A program made the position numbers and the translations under genes. A stretch of 64,000 bases of DNA from Actinotignum timonense (GTDB lineage: Bacteria; Actinomycetota; Actinomycetes; Actinomycetales; Actinomycetaceae). Location of the stretch: positions 34,111 to 98,110 of the forward strand of contig NZ_JASOKT010000005.1 in NCBI RefSeq assembly GCF_030216305.1. Reading direction: 5' to 3'. Under the pieces are notes generated by a model that saw nothing but the letters and a program-made list of their open reading frames with translations, had not been told where the DNA came from and ran no database searches. Positions 54,403 through 63,841 of the stretch are shown here, in pieces (within the stretch, counting starts at the first letter, position 1; every line of letters starts with the position of its first letter).

Positions 54403-54868
54403 GGAATGCCTCAGGGGCTAACGGTGCGGCGGCACCGTCGCCTTCCGTTACCTCACGGGGCTTGCGGTAAGGATCAGCCTCCCCCGCGTATTCCTTCCCC
54501 TCCGCATTGCGCGCCAGTTCGGCGTCACGGTGCAGGGCGGCAGCCAGCACGTCCTCAAAGGTGCGGGCTCCTTCGGGTAGTTCGTCGGCCACGAATTCCA
54601 GGGTCGGGGTAAGCCGCAAGCCGAGCTGGCGCCCCACTTCTGAGCGCAGCGCACCCTTGGCCGCCTCCAGCCCGCGGGCGGCGTCTTTCACCTGGTGCTC
54701 ATGCCCGATGGCGGTGAAGAATACGGTCGCGTGCTGGAGGTCGCCGGTCACGCGGGTATCGGTGATGGTCACCATATTCAGCCGCGGGTCTTTCATACGG
54801 GTGTTAATGGTTTGCGCCACGATCTGCTGGATGCGTTTCGCTACCCGTTCCGCACGGGGATTAGCCAT
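54371..54868 (-). CDS. rbfA: 30S ribosome-binding factor RbfA
   Basis: KH-like factor for late 16S rRNA/30S maturation (165 aa). The start MANPRAERVAKRIQQIVA is the actinobacterial family N-terminus, and DPRLNMVTITDTRVTGDLQHATVF and LRLTPTLEFVADE follow. ATG 54868 is chosen because AAAGGAG is six bases upstream; an ATG two codons earlier touches that site. The C-terminal 45 residues are a polar tail. Confidence 0.95.
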   Translation of the reverse strand: MANPRAERVAKRIQQIVAQTINTRMKDPRLNMVTITDTRVTGDLQHATVFFTAIGHEHQVKDAARGLEAAKGALRSEVGRQLGLRLTPTLEFVADELPEGARTFEDVLAAALHRDAELARNAEGKEYAGEADPYRKPREVTEGDGAAAPLAPEAFHETDAPESLA

Positions 54869-54898
54869 CTTCATCTCCTTTATTGCTGGTGGATATGC

Positions 54899-54937
54899 TG
54901 CGGCCCGCCAGCGCCAGTGGCGAGCCGGCGGGCCGCA
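54899..54937 (-). terminator. Hairpin between infB and rbfA
   Basis: An 11-bp perfect stem (TGCGGCCCGCC and its complement) with an inner CGCC/GGCG pairing lies in the 89-bp gap between infB and rbfA. It has no T tract, so partial attenuation or mRNA stabilisation is more likely than full termination. Confidence 0.5.
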
Positions 54938-54957
54938 ACGTTCCTCAGGACAGTTCC

Positions 54958-57900
54958 CTAGCTGCGGGCCTTCTCCTGCATCTCGAAGGTTTCAATAATG
55001 TCGCCTTCGTGAATATCGCGGTAGCCGAGCGTAATGCCGCATTCGTAGCCTTCGCGCACTTCGGTAACATCGTCCTTTTCGCGGCGCAGCGAGACAATTT
55101 CGAGCTCGGGTTGCACCACGACGCCGTCGCGTACCAACCGTGCCTTCGCCCCGCGCTTGATCGCACCGGTGCGGACAATGGAGCCGGCAATGGTGCCGGC
55201 CTTGCCCGAGCGGAAGAGCTGGCGCACTTCGGCGCTGCCCAGCTGAACTTCCTCGAGAACGGGCTTGAGCATGCCCTTGAGCGCCGCTTCCACTTCCTCG
55301 ATGGCCTGGTAGATGACCGAGTAGAACTTCATCTCCACGCCTTCGCGTTCGGCCATATCGGCCACGCGTTCGGCGGGGCGCACGTTGAAGCCGATAATGA
55401 CAGCGTTATCAACGGTTGCGAGATTGACGTCGTTCTGGGTGATGGCGCCCACGCCACGGTGGATGATCTGCAGCGCCACTTCGTCGTCGACCTCAATATC
55501 GAGGAGCGAGGATTCCAGCGCTTCCACGGCACCGGAGGAATCGCCCTTGATAATAAGGTTGAGCGTTTCGACGCTGCCTTCCTTGAGGACATCCCCGAGG
55601 TTTTCCAGCGACACACGCTTACGACGCCGCGCCAGGGAAGCTGCCCGCTGGGCCGATTCGCGCTGTTCGGCAATCTGGCGTGCGGTGCGTTCGTCGTCCG
55701 CCACGAGGAAAGCATCCCCGGCGGAGGGCACCGCGTCCAAACCGAGCACCTGGACCGGCATGGAGGGGCCGGCTTCCTTGACCGGGTTGCCGCTGGCATC
55801 GAACATGGCGCGCACGCGCCCGTGAGCAATACCCACCACGATGGGATCGGAGATCCGCAGCGTACCGGTTTGCACCAGGGCGGTAATCACCGAGCCGCGG
55901 CCCTGATCGAGCTTCGCTTCGATGGCAACACCGCGCGCGGTGCGATCCGGATTTGCCTTGAGTTCCAGTTCGGCATCAGCCACGTAGAGGATGGCTTCGA
56001 GCAGATCGTCGATGCCGATACGCTGCTTGGCCGACACGTCGAGGAACATGGTGTCCCCGCCGTATTCTTCGGCGATGAGGCCGTATTCGGTCAGCTGGCT
56101 GCGCACCTTCTGCGGGTTGGCGCCTTCCACGTCGATCTTATTGACCGCAACGATGATCTTCACACCCGCGGATTGCGCGTGGTTGATAGCTTCCACCGTC
56201 TGGGGCATCACGCCGTCGTCCGCGGCGACCACGAGGATCGCAATGTCGGTAATATCCGCACCGCGGGCACGCATCTGGGTGAAGGCTTCGTGACCGGGGG
56301 TATCGATGAACGTGATCGCCCGGGTTTCGCCTTCGTATTCGATATCGGTCTGGAAAGCACCGATGGCCTGAGTAATACCGCCCGATTCGGTACCTTCCAC
56401 CCGCGAATGGCGGAACGCATCGAGAAGCTTGGTTTTACCGTGGTCCACGTGGCCCATAACGGTAACAACCGGAGGACGCGGCTTGAGGTTCTCTTCGTCT
56501 TCCAGGAGCTCTTCTTCTTCGAGGTTAATATCGAAGCTCTCCAGGATTTCACGATCCTCATCTTCGGCGGAAAGCACTTCCACCTCGTAGCCGAGTTCGG
56601 CGCCCAGCAGCTTGAAGGTATCTTCGTCCAGCGACTGGTTCATCGTGGCCATTTCGCCCATGCGGAAGAGCACGGTAATGAGGGCCGCCGAGGACGCACC
56701 GATACGTTCGGCGAAGTCCGCCAGCGAAGCACCCTGGCGCAGGCGCACCACGGTGGAGCCATCCCCGCGGGGAACCTGGACACCGGAAAGCATCGGCGAG
56801 GACTGTGCTTCGTATTCTTCGCGCCGGGTCCGCTTGGATTTGCGGCCTCCGCCGCCTCCGCGGCGCCCGAAAGCACCGGCGGTGGAGCCGCCGCGTGAAC
56901 GCCCGCCACTGCGGGTGAAGCCGCCCGTGGGCCGGCCTTGCCCGCCGCGATTCTGACCGCCGCCAGCCGGACCGCGCCCGCGGCCACCGCCGCGACCGCC
57001 CCGCCCGGAGGACGGAGCACCGGCCATCTGGTTAGGCATCATCGCCGGCGAGGGACGCGAACCGCCGTGCCCGCGCCCGCCACCGGAGCGCTGCCCGCCG
57101 CCGTGGTTGTTCTGATGCGCGCCTTGGTGCGCACCGGGGCGGGGAGTACCAGCATTCTTGCGCCCGCCACCGGGACGGGGCATACCCTGCGAAGTGGCAT
57201 ACGGATTATTGCCGGGCCGCGGACCGCGCCCGCCACCCGGACGGGGCATACCCTGCGAAGTGGCGTAGGGGTTATTACCGGGGCGCGGGGTGCGCTGATC
57301 AGCTTCGGCACGCGCGGCCTTGGCTGATTTCACCGCGCCGCGCGGAGTAGGAATATTGGAACGGCCGGCGTGCCCCGTTTCCTGGGGCTTAGCGCCGCCG
57401 TGCGAGGCAGCGGAGCCCTGGGCGGAAGCCGCTTCCCCGGATTTGCCGGAGGGTACGGGAGCGCCGGGCTTGGGAGCCGGTTTCGGCGTGGCTTGCTGCG
57501 AGCCGGGCTTGCCGGGCTTCGGGGCTGCCCCGCCGTGCGCACCAGCTGCGGCACCAGGTTTAGGTGCACCGGTGCCGGTAGCGGTGCCGGTGGCCGTTCC
57601 GGCAGCGGCGCCGCCACCTGCCACCGCGGCAGGGGTGGGCGCCGCGGCGCTATCCGCATGCTGCTTGGCCGGGGCCGGCTTCGGGCCGGGTTTGGGTGCA
57701 CCGGCGCCAGCGGTACCGGCGGCATCGGATTTCGCGGCGGCCTTCGCCTGCGCCGTCACATCGACAATCGAGGCCGAACCGGCGGGCATATCCACCGCAT
57801 CGGGGGCCACAGGATGCTTACGAACCGGCTTGCGTGGTGCCGGCTTGCCGCTCCCCTTGGATTCAACCAATTCGGGGTGCGCTTCAAAGTATTCACGTGC

Positions 57901-58035
57901 TTTACGCACAACAGGTGCCTCAATGGTGGACGAGGCAGATTTGACGAATTCGCCATTCTCCTTGAGTGTGGCCAGCAGCTTCTTGCTGGTCACCCCCAGT
58001 TCTTTGGCGAGTTCATGGACGCGGACTTTTGCCAC
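54958..58035 (-). CDS. infB: Translation initiation factor IF-2
   Basis: GTPase (1025 aa) that places initiator tRNA on the 30S subunit. The N-terminal IF2-N domain ([13 protein letters not shown]) is followed by about 350 residues of Pro/Ala/Lys then Gly/Arg-rich linker. The G domain starts near 525 with [13 protein letters not shown], then DTPGHEAF and NKID. Domains II–IV follow to the end. A 22-residue unit ([18 protein letters not shown] plus linker) is present twice in tandem, from a 66-bp DNA duplication at 57161–57292. The GTG start has GAAGGAG. Confidence 0.98.
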   Translation of the reverse strand: MAKVRVHELAKELGVTSKKLLATLKENGEFVKSASSTIEAPVVRKAREYFEAHPELVESKGSGKPAPRKPVRKHPVAPDAVDMPAGSASIVDVTAQAKAAAKSDAAGTAGAGAPKPGPKPAPAKQHADSAAAPTPAAVAGGGAAAGTATGTATGTGAPKPGAAAGAHGGAAPKPGKPGSQQATPKPAPKPGAPVPSGKSGEAASAQGSAASHGGAKPQETGHAGRSNIPTPRGAVKSAKAARAEADQRTPRPGNNPYATSQGMPRPGGGRGPRPGNNPYATSQGMPRPGGGRKNAGTPRPGAHQGAHQNNHGGGQRSGGGRGHGGSRPSPAMMPNQMAGAPSSGRGGRGGGRGRGPAGGGQNRGGQGRPTGGFTRSGGRSRGGSTAGAFGRRGGGGGRKSKRTRREEYEAQSSPMLSGVQVPRGDGSTVVRLRQGASLADFAERIGASSAALITVLFRMGEMATMNQSLDEDTFKLLGAELGYEVEVLSAEDEDREILESFDINLEEEELLEDEENLKPRPPVVTVMGHVDHGKTKLLDAFRHSRVEGTESGGITQAIGAFQTDIEYEGETRAITFIDTPGHEAFTQMRARGADITDIAILVVAADDGVMPQTVEAINHAQSAGVKIIVAVNKIDVEGANPQKVRSQLTEYGLIAEEYGGDTMFLDVSAKQRIGIDDLLEAILYVADAELELKANPDRTARGVAIEAKLDQGRGSVITALVQTGTLRISDPIVVGIAHGRVRAMFDASGNPVKEAGPSMPVQVLGLDAVPSAGDAFLVADDERTARQIAEQRESAQRAASLARRRKRVSLENLGDVLKEGSVETLNLIIKGDSSGAVEALESSLLDIEVDDEVALQIIHRGVGAITQNDVNLATVDNAVIIGFNVRPAERVADMAEREGVEMKFYSVIYQAIEEVEAALKGMLKPVLEEVQLGSAEVRQLFRSGKAGTIAGSIVRTGAIKRGAKARLVRDGVVVQPELEIVSLRREKDDVTEVREGYECGITLGYRDIHEGDIIETFEMQEKARS
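57161..57292 (-). repeat. 66-bp tandem duplication inside infB
   Basis: Two copies of a 66-bp unit (57161–57226 and 57227–57292) differ at only a few third-codon positions and encode the duplicated 22-residue Gly/Pro/Asn segment of the IF-2 linker. It keeps the frame. Confidence 0.85.
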
Positions 58036-58162
58036 AGTTCTCCTTCGTTGGGCCCGGCAAAAGTGCGCACGGACCCGTTAAATCCGGTTGTTCATCGTTG
58101 GGTACTCATCGGGTGCCCATCAGCTTCCAACCCGCTTTCTTGGTCTCGGGTTTTCGCTCCGC

Positions 58163-58420
58163 TCACGCGAGCGAACTGATTACTTCTGTTACGGCATGCG
58201 GAGGAAGAACGACGGCGCAGCGAAAGGCATGCGCAAGTTGTCCCGACCGCATTCCCCTGGCTAGACAGTCAGGGCGGAGATGCACCCACGCTCCCCGGCC
58301 GGGCAGTCGCCGTTCCTTATCCACAACGACTCCCGCATCGGTGAGCGCTAAGCGCACCAGTTCCTCCCGGGCGGCACGCTGACGGCAGCCCACGCACATG
58401 CGCGGATTTTTCGCCATCAT
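58163..58420 (-). CDS. ylxR: YlxR family RNA-binding protein
   Basis: Small basic protein (85 aa) of the YlxR/DUF448 family, encoded between nusA and infB. It has the family opening RMCVGCRQRAAREELVRLAL and the later LPGRGAWVHLRPDCL. In other bacteria YlxR binds the RNase P RNA or affects transcription. GAGGCGG precedes the two adjacent ATG codons; the first is used. Confidence 0.92.
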   Translation of the reverse strand: MMAKNPRMCVGCRQRAAREELVRLALTDAGVVVDKERRLPGRGAWVHLRPDCLARGMRSGQLAHAFRCAVVLPPHAVTEVISSLA

Positions 58421-58469
58421 CCCACCGCCTCGAAAGTCACACCCTATCTATTTTAGCGGCAAGATGCTA

Positions 58470-59585
58470 CTAACGCACGTCATCATGCGGATGCGGCGCG
58501 TGATCTTCCCCGTGTTCAGCGGCGCTTGCTTCAACGGCGGGGATGGCGGGAGCGGCGCTGGAAGCGGCGCCATCTGCGACGTCGCCACCGGAGGCTTCTT
58601 GCACATCGGATTCTTTACGAATATCGATGGACCACCCGGTGAGCTTGGCTGCCAGGCGCACATTTTGCGCTTCTTTACCGATGGCGAGGGACGCCTGCCC
58701 ATCGGGAACAATGGCGCGAGCCTGGCGCTTCTCCGCGGAGAGGATATCCACCCGGCTTACCTTCGCGGGGGACAGTGACGCGGCGATAAATACCGCCGGA
58801 TCATCGTTGTAATCAACGATGTCAATTTTCTCCCCCCCCAGCTCCGTGGTGACCGCACGCACGCGCTGACCGTTATGGCCAATACATGCGCCCTTGGCAT
58901 TAACCTCCGGATCTTCCGCGTACACGGCAAGCTTGGAGCGGTGCCCCGCTTCGCGCGCGAGCGCCACGAGTTCCACAGTCCCGCTGGCAATTTCAGGCAC
59001 TTCCAGTTCGAAGAGACGGCGCACAAAATCCGGGTGGGTACGCGAGAGCCGAATGGAGGCACCTCGGCTGGTGACCACTACATCCAAGACCAGGGCGCGG
59101 ATGCGATCCCCCCTGTTGAGATGCTCGGTGGGAACCTGTTCCTCCGCTCGCAAAATAGCTTCGTGATCCCCGACTTCCACGAGGAGATCGCGGGAGAAGC
59201 TATCGCGCCCGGCCCGGCCTTGCACAACGCCGGAAATAATGTCACCCTGCTTATTTTTGAAGGAACCGAGCACGCGATTCGCTTCGGCTTCTTTGAGGCG
59301 CTGGGCGATCACGGATTTCGCCGTCGCCGTTGCAATGCGCCCAAAATCGTGCGGCGTGTCATCGAATTCACCGACGACGTTGCCTTCTTCGTCAATTTCC
59401 GGGGCCCACACCACGATTTTGCCGGTGCGCCGATCCATATCGACCCGGGCCCCGCGAATCGCACCGGGTACCCGTGCGTATGCGTGCAGCAAGGCATCTT
59501 CAATTGCTTCGACGAGTACATCGGAGCTCAGACCAAGTTCACTTTCCAGGGCCCGCAGCTCGTTCATGTGAATTTGAATATCCAC
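58470..59585 (-). CDS. nusA: Transcription elongation/termination factor NusA
   Basis: RNA polymerase-binding factor (371 aa) that controls pausing, termination and antitermination. The N-terminal RNAP-binding domain (about 1–120) is followed by an S1 domain, KH1 (KLAVYAEDPEVNAKGACIGHNGQRVRAV) and KH2 (RAIVPDGQASLAIGKEAQNVRLAAKLTGW). As in other actinobacteria there are no C-terminal acidic repeats; instead a 45-residue Ala/His/Asp tail. The GTG start has GGAGAAATC. Confidence 0.97.
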   Translation of the reverse strand: MDIQIHMNELRALESELGLSSDVLVEAIEDALLHAYARVPGAIRGARVDMDRRTGKIVVWAPEIDEEGNVVGEFDDTPHDFGRIATATAKSVIAQRLKEAEANRVLGSFKNKQGDIISGVVQGRAGRDSFSRDLLVEVGDHEAILRAEEQVPTEHLNRGDRIRALVLDVVVTSRGASIRLSRTHPDFVRRLFELEVPEIASGTVELVALAREAGHRSKLAVYAEDPEVNAKGACIGHNGQRVRAVTTELGGEKIDIVDYNDDPAVFIAASLSPAKVSRVDILSAEKRQARAIVPDGQASLAIGKEAQNVRLAAKLTGWSIDIRKESDVQEASGGDVADGAASSAAPAIPAVEASAAEHGEDHAPHPHDDVR

Positions 59586-59593
59586 GATTTCTC

Positions 59594-60145
59594 CTACTCT
59601 TCCTCGCCGTCGCGATGGAATTCAATATCAACGCGGGCCCGTTCCACCCGGCCAATGGGTAAGCGCCGTTCCGCTCCCCCGTTATCTGATGCGAGAACGA
59701 GGGTATCTCCTTCAACAGCGCGCAGCCTGGTCACGATCTCATCCTCACCGGAGGGTGTCAGACGCAGCAGGCGCCCCACGGCGCGAGAAAAGTGGCGCGG
59801 CTCCACGAGCGGGCGGGTGGCACCGGGGGTGGACACTTCAAGGTTATAGGCACCCTGGACGAGGTCGACATCGTCCAAACGCGCGGAAATAAGACGCGAA
59901 ACGTCGGTGAGCTGATCCGAGCCAACACCGCCGGGGCCGCTGGGAAGATCGACCGTGACCTGAACGACGGCGCGCCCGCCGGCACGGCCCACCGTCACGC
60001 CTTCCAGGTAGAGTCCGCATTGCGAGACAAGAGGTTCAATCGCGGCGATGATTTCACCGGTCCGCTGTGCCTGACTGGATTTACGGGGCCCGGTAGAGCG
60101 GCGGTCCCGCCGCGCGGGAGGACGCGAACTCTTGGAATGACTCAT
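59594..60145 (-). CDS. rimP: Ribosome maturation factor RimP
   Basis: 30S maturation factor (183 aa) encoded upstream of nusA in nearly all bacteria. After a 30-residue basic extension the N-terminal domain has EPLVSQCGLYLEGV, and VQVTVDLPSGPGGVGSDQLTDVSR and YNLEVSTPGATRPL are the family hallmarks. The C-terminal SH3-like domain follows. The ATG is six bases after a TAGGAT box, so the operon mRNA is probably leaderless at rimP. Confidence 0.95.
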   Translation of the reverse strand: MSHSKSSRPPARRDRRSTGPRKSSQAQRTGEIIAAIEPLVSQCGLYLEGVTVGRAGGRAVVQVTVDLPSGPGGVGSDQLTDVSRLISARLDDVDLVQGAYNLEVSTPGATRPLVEPRHFSRAVGRLLRLTPSGEDEIVTRLRAVEGDTLVLASDNGGAERRLPIGRVERARVDIEFHRDGEEE

Positions 60146-60151
60146 GGGCTA

Positions 60152-60157
60152 ATCCTA
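60152..60157 (-). promoter_or_regulatory. TAGGAT -10 box of the rimP operon
   Basis: On the minus strand TAGGAT ends six bases before the rimP ATG, with no ribosome binding site between. Confidence 0.6.
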
Positions 60158-60195
60158 CAGTTTCCGCGCCGCGCCGTGGTACACGGGCGTGCCAG

Positions 60196-60380
60196 ACGGT
60201 GCTCACGGTGCAGGGATGACCGCGCTCGCCGACGGTGCAGCTATCACCCGCCGTCTCCCACGGTGCAAGTAGCGCTGCCGGTGCCGATGGTGGCACGGTG
60301 GCACGGTGCGCCACGCGCCGTTATCCGCGCGCACCGTTATCAGCACGCGCACCGTTATCAGCGCGCGCACCGTCTCCCAG
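60196..60380. repeat. ACGGTGC/GCACCGT cluster with an 18-bp tandem
   Basis: The heptamer ACGGTGC or its complement occurs eight times (60196, 60205, 60232, 60260, 60303; complement at 60331, 60349, 60367). The last three are part of an 18-bp tandem unit GCGCACCGTTATCAGC. This is the densest cluster in the window and fills the rimP–60438 divergent gap. Confidence 0.75.
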
Positions 60381-60437
60381 ACCGATGGAGGTGGCACAAT
60401 ATAAGCGGTTTTATTCTCGTCAAGAAAGCGGAGAAGC

Positions 60438-61601
60438 ATGGCAGCTGCACCCCGGAGCGGAGCGCCCGTTCATCGGCGCACCTCTCAGCCGGTTCGAACC
60501 ACGGTGCAGCTGGTGGGCACCGCCGTGCTTACGATCCTCATCATTGGCGCCATTCTTATTGCGATGGGAGCGCGGTGGGAACATGGCGATCCCTCCCCCG
60601 CACCCATGACGACGACGCAAGAACTGCGCCAAAGCCTCGCCGTGGCATCCCAACGGTGCTCCGCGGCCGCCACCGACCTGGCCGCTGAGACGGGCGGCTA
60701 CGCCGCGCAGGTATATCAGGATGTTGCCGAACACGCGAGCGCATGGGAAAACCAATTGGGCGGGGTGTGGCAGGCGTGGCCGAGCGGCGCCCCGGCCGGG
60801 CACACAAATTCTCCCGAGCCTTCTCCTCTTGCTCCGGATGCCACTGAGTTACTCGCGGAATTATCCAAAATCCGCACCGTGGCGGTCACTGCGGCTGATG
60901 CGCTACTGCCCGCAGCGGAAACACCGGTGAAAAACGGGGCGGATAGTGCGGCAGGCGACGCAATGAAAGACGCCGCCGCTCGCGCGGAGATATCCGAGGA
61001 AGTAGCCGGGGAGCGCGCACTTTATTTTGCTATGGCGCTGCGGGCAACGTGGGATGCTCAGGCCGTGGCTGAGGCTGCCGGGTTGCCTGCCCCGGAGCCC
61101 TTCGGTGCCGCGGTTGCGGGTGGCCCCAGGTACGACGTCGACCTCCTGGTGCCGGCGGGCGGCGACGAGAAGCTTCTCGCGGCCGCGAATACGGCCCGCC
61201 AGTGGTATGAAGTTGATGCGGCACGCCGCGGCATGGACGGGCATGTCGAGCGTATGGAACGCATCGCGCGCATTGCTGATCTGGAGGAAGCTCTACTTCG
61301 GGCCGGCACCCCGGATACCCGAGCCACCAGCGTTCCGCTCCCGGCTGTTGCAGACGATGAACTCGCATCCGCCGCTTACGCTACGTTGATCGGGGCGCTG
61401 TGGCATAGCCCGGTTCCGGCCACGGAAGCTCTCAATTTTGTGCTTGCCTTGGATGGTGCTGGCGGTGGGCCCAATGGGGGCAGTGGCACCGGTGCAGGCG
61501 GGGCTCACGGTGCGAACGGAGCTAACGGGGCCACTGGTGATGCCAGCCAGAGCCTTGGCATCGCAGCACTCCCCGGACTTTCGCCACACACGGCAGGCTA
61601 A
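60438..61601 (+). CDS. Membrane-anchored protein of unknown function
   Basis: Protein of 387 aa with a short basic cytoplasmic N-terminus, one transmembrane segment (about 23–44) and a large Ala-rich, mostly helical extracellular part. Heptad-like helices (about 58–100 and 170–330, with LRATWDAQAVAEAAG, NTARQWYEVDAAR and YATLIGALWHSP) suggest a helical bundle. Actinobacteria often carry a DUF4439 ferritin-like gene divergent from rimP, and this may be a diverged member; the match is by position and helical content only. The end is a Gly/Asn/Ala repeat tail. The ATG has GGAG. Confidence 0.75.
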   Translation: MAAAPRSGAPVHRRTSQPVRTTVQLVGTAVLTILIIGAILIAMGARWEHGDPSPAPMTTTQELRQSLAVASQRCSAAATDLAAETGGYAAQVYQDVAEHASAWENQLGGVWQAWPSGAPAGHTNSPEPSPLAPDATELLAELSKIRTVAVTAADALLPAAETPVKNGADSAAGDAMKDAAARAEISEEVAGERALYFAMALRATWDAQAVAEAAGLPAPEPFGAAVAGGPRYDVDLLVPAGGDEKLLAAANTARQWYEVDAARRGMDGHVERMERIARIADLEEALLRAGTPDTRATSVPLPAVADDELASAAYATLIGALWHSPVPATEALNFVLALDGAGGGPNGGSGTGAGGAHGANGANGATGDASQSLGIAALPGLSPHTAG

Positions 61602-61624
61602 TTGCGTTATCCCTGCGATAATCA

Positions 61625-61825
61625 ATAACTAATGAGGCACTCGCCTACCAGTGGCCGCGGTTGCTGGGCGCCTGCGCTGTCTTCACGATTTTATTCGTCA
61701 TCGTCAAGAAATATCGCAAGCCCGGCAGTAAACCGCCCCGTTTCGGGTTCAATCTTGAGACCGTCGCGGATATGGGGACTCTCCTGGCTTTCTGCTTCGC
61801 AGTGGGAGTCATAGGTGCCTTTTAG
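61625..61825 (+). CDS. Small two-span membrane protein with no normal start codon
   Basis: An open frame with coding-like third positions encodes two hydrophobic segments (LLGACAVFTILFVIVKKY and TLLAFCFAVGVIGAF) joined by a basic loop. In frame it begins ATA-ACT-AAT-GAG, so a product starting M-T-N-E would need ATA as start, or an ATG lost by one base change. The only standard alternative is TTG at 61661, which would cut into the first span. A shadow ATG frame of similar size overlaps it. It follows the unknown membrane-anchored gene by 23 bp. It could be a pseudogene, a sequencing error or a rare start. Confidence 0.45.
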   Translation: MTNEALAYQWPRLLGACAVFTILFVIVKKYRKPGSKPPRFGFNLETVADMGTLLAFCFAVGVIGAF

Positions 61826-61877
61826 CCGAACGCCAGCCGGCTATCGGTCGGATCCGGCCTGCACTCCCCCAGGGCAC

Positions 61878-61930
61878 ACAAAATGCGCTTCCAGAGCATA
61901 CATATTTATGTAGCTGGAAGCGCATTTTGT
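61878..61930. terminator. Bidirectional terminator between convergent genes
   Basis: A perfect 17-bp stem (ACAAAATGCGCTTCCAG and its complement) with an AT-rich loop that can pair further (CATA/TATG). The arms end in ATTTTGT on both strands, so it can stop the plus-strand genes and proS alike. Confidence 0.88.
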
Positions 61931-61979
61931 GGTTATCAGTTATCAGAGTCGAGCACACTGTCACCCAGCGTGGGAATGT

Positions 61980-63812
61980 TTACTCGCTAGCCTGGGCAGC
62001 AGCCAGGATCTCCTGTACCCGTGCGGCGGCATCCGCCACCGCCACGTCTTCGGATTCCCCAGTGGCGCGGGTGCGTACTTCCACAGTCCCGTTGGCCAGG
62101 CCCCGCCCAACCACCACCGCGTAGGGCATACCGAGGAGCTCGTAATCAGCGAATTTCACCCCGGCGCTCACCTTACGGCGGTCATCGAAGAGGACTTCGA
62201 TACCCGCGGCAGTCAGTTGCGTAGCTAAGTCCTCCGCGGCGGAGAAGACGGCGTCGTCCTTACCGGTGGCAAGGATATGTACCTGCGCGGGCGCGACGCC
62301 CACCGGCCAGACCAGGCCCTTCTCATCGTGGTATTGCTCGGCGATAGCGGCGAGGACGCGGGAAACACCCACACCGTAGGAACCCATGGTGACCACGCGG
62401 ATTTTACCGTTTTCGTCGAGCACCGTCAGGCCGAGAGCTTCGGCGTATTTGCGCCCCAGCTGGAAAATATGGCCAATTTCGATACCGCGTGCGATATCGA
62501 GCGGGCCCGAGCCGTCCGGGGCTTCGTCGCCGGCGCGTACTTCCGCGGCTTCGATGGTGCCATCGGCCTCGAAATCACGCCCGTACACCAGGTTGAATAC
62601 GTGCTTATCCACCGCGTTGCCACCCGCGATCCAGCGCGAACCACGGGCTACGTGGGGGTCAAGGAGAAGGCGCGCCACCGGCACCGTTGCGCCGTCGCCG
62701 GTTGCTGCACCGTCATCGGCACCGTCGGCAACGGCGCCACCACGCGCTTGCGGGCCAACCGCACCGGGGCCGGTATAGCCCGGCACGATTCCCGGGTACT
62801 TCTCCATATCCTCAGGAGAAGCAAGCTCCACTTCGGCCGGCGCCAAGCTGGCTTCCACGCGCTTCATATCGACTTCGCGATCCCCGGGAAGGGCGATGAC
62901 CACCACTTCTTTCTCCCCGTCGGGATGGGTGAGGGTCACGATAACCGACTTGAGGGTATCGGCCGCATTCCAGGGGCGATCCAAGCGGGGATGTACCTGG
63001 TTCGCCATCTCAACCAGGTCAGCGATGGTTTTCGCCCCGGGGGTGTCCACCAGTTCGGGTGCCGGAACGTCGGAGAAGTCCTGCTCGGGGAGCGGCGGCG
63101 TCGTAACAGCTTCGGTATTCGCGGCGTAACCGCCCGCGGACCGGACAAAAGTATCCTCACCAATAGCGGTGGGGAACAGGAACTCTTCCGAACGCGAGCC
63201 ACCCATCGCACCGGACATGGCGGAGACAATCGCGTAAGGCAGGCCCAGGCGCTCAAAAATACGCTGGTAGGCCGCGCGCATCGTATTGTAGGAAGCGTCC
63301 AGCCCCGCCTCGTCCATATCGAAGGAATAAGCATCCTTCATGACGAATTCGCGCCCGCGAATCACGCCGGCGCGCGGACGGGCCTCATCGCGGTACTTCG
63401 TTTGGATCTGGTAAAGCGTGAGGGGCAGATCCTTGTAGGAAGAATAAAGATCCTTGACGAGGAGCGTGAACATTTCCTCGTGCGTGGGGGCGAGCAACAT
63501 GTCGTTGCCTTTGCGGTCCGCCAGCTTGAAAAGAGTGGGGCCGTATTCGCTCCAGCGGTTTGTGGCCTCGTAGGGTTCGCGCGGGAGCAGCGCCGGGAAA
63601 AGTACTTCCTGAGCCCCGGATGCATCCATTTCTTCGCGGACAACCTGCTCCACTTTCCGCAGTACCCGCAGGCCCAGCGGCAGCCAGGTGTAAATACCGG
63701 GAGCCACGCGGCGCACGTACCCGCCGCGGACTAGGAGCTTATGACTGGCGACCTCGGCGTCGGCCGGGTCTTCGCGCAAGGTGCGCACAAAAAGACTAGA
63801 CATTCTCAGCAC
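61980..63812 (-). CDS. proS: Prolyl-tRNA synthetase (bacterial type)
   Basis: Class II aminoacyl-tRNA synthetase (610 aa) with an editing domain. With GTG 63812 as start the protein begins [20 protein letters not shown], the normal family N-terminus. Class II motif 1 lies near [31 protein letters not shown], motif 2 is [26 protein letters not shown], and motif 3 includes [18 protein letters not shown]. The insertion (editing) domain lies at about 225–400 and contains an Ala/Gly/Asp-rich insert from repeat-like DNA. TAGAAT ends seven bases before this GTG, so a leaderless start is well supported over the ATG three codons earlier. Confidence 0.96.
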   Translation of the reverse strand: MLRMSSLFVRTLREDPADAEVASHKLLVRGGYVRRVAPGIYTWLPLGLRVLRKVEQVVREEMDASGAQEVLFPALLPREPYEATNRWSEYGPTLFKLADRKGNDMLLAPTHEEMFTLLVKDLYSSYKDLPLTLYQIQTKYRDEARPRAGVIRGREFVMKDAYSFDMDEAGLDASYNTMRAAYQRIFERLGLPYAIVSAMSGAMGGSRSEEFLFPTAIGEDTFVRSAGGYAANTEAVTTPPLPEQDFSDVPAPELVDTPGAKTIADLVEMANQVHPRLDRPWNAADTLKSVIVTLTHPDGEKEVVVIALPGDREVDMKRVEASLAPAEVELASPEDMEKYPGIVPGYTGPGAVGPQARGGAVADGADDGAATGDGATVPVARLLLDPHVARGSRWIAGGNAVDKHVFNLVYGRDFEADGTIEAAEVRAGDEAPDGSGPLDIARGIEIGHIFQLGRKYAEALGLTVLDENGKIRVVTMGSYGVGVSRVLAAIAEQYHDEKGLVWPVGVAPAQVHILATGKDDAVFSAAEDLATQLTAAGIEVLFDDRRKVSAGVKFADYELLGMPYAVVVGRGLANGTVEVRTRATGESEDVAVADAAARVQEILAAAQASE

Positions 63813-63819
63813 GCCCGCC

Positions 63820-63825
63820 ATTCTA
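63820..63825 (-). promoter_or_regulatory. TAGAAT -10 box of proS
   Basis: On the minus strand TAGAAT ends seven bases before GTG 63812. The alternative upstream ATG overlaps the box and so cannot be on a transcript made from it. Confidence 0.6.
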
Positions 63826-63841
63826 CCCGCTTGCCGGGAAC

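Larger units (their letters stand above)
61602..61979. other. 378-bp stretch between the unknown membrane gene and proS
   Basis: Apart from the small membrane ORF without a normal start (61625–61825), this stretch holds the large bidirectional terminator at 61878–61930 and nothing else recognisable. Confidence 0.6.

Noticed and set aside
54883..56898. Plus-strand open frame of 671 codons
   Set aside because: Opposite infB, shadow composition, no family motif.
61632..61814. Plus-strand ATG frame of 60 codons after the 60438 gene
   Set aside because: Its Ser/Arg-rich product looks like a shadow; the hydrophobic frame offset by one base is the coding-like one.
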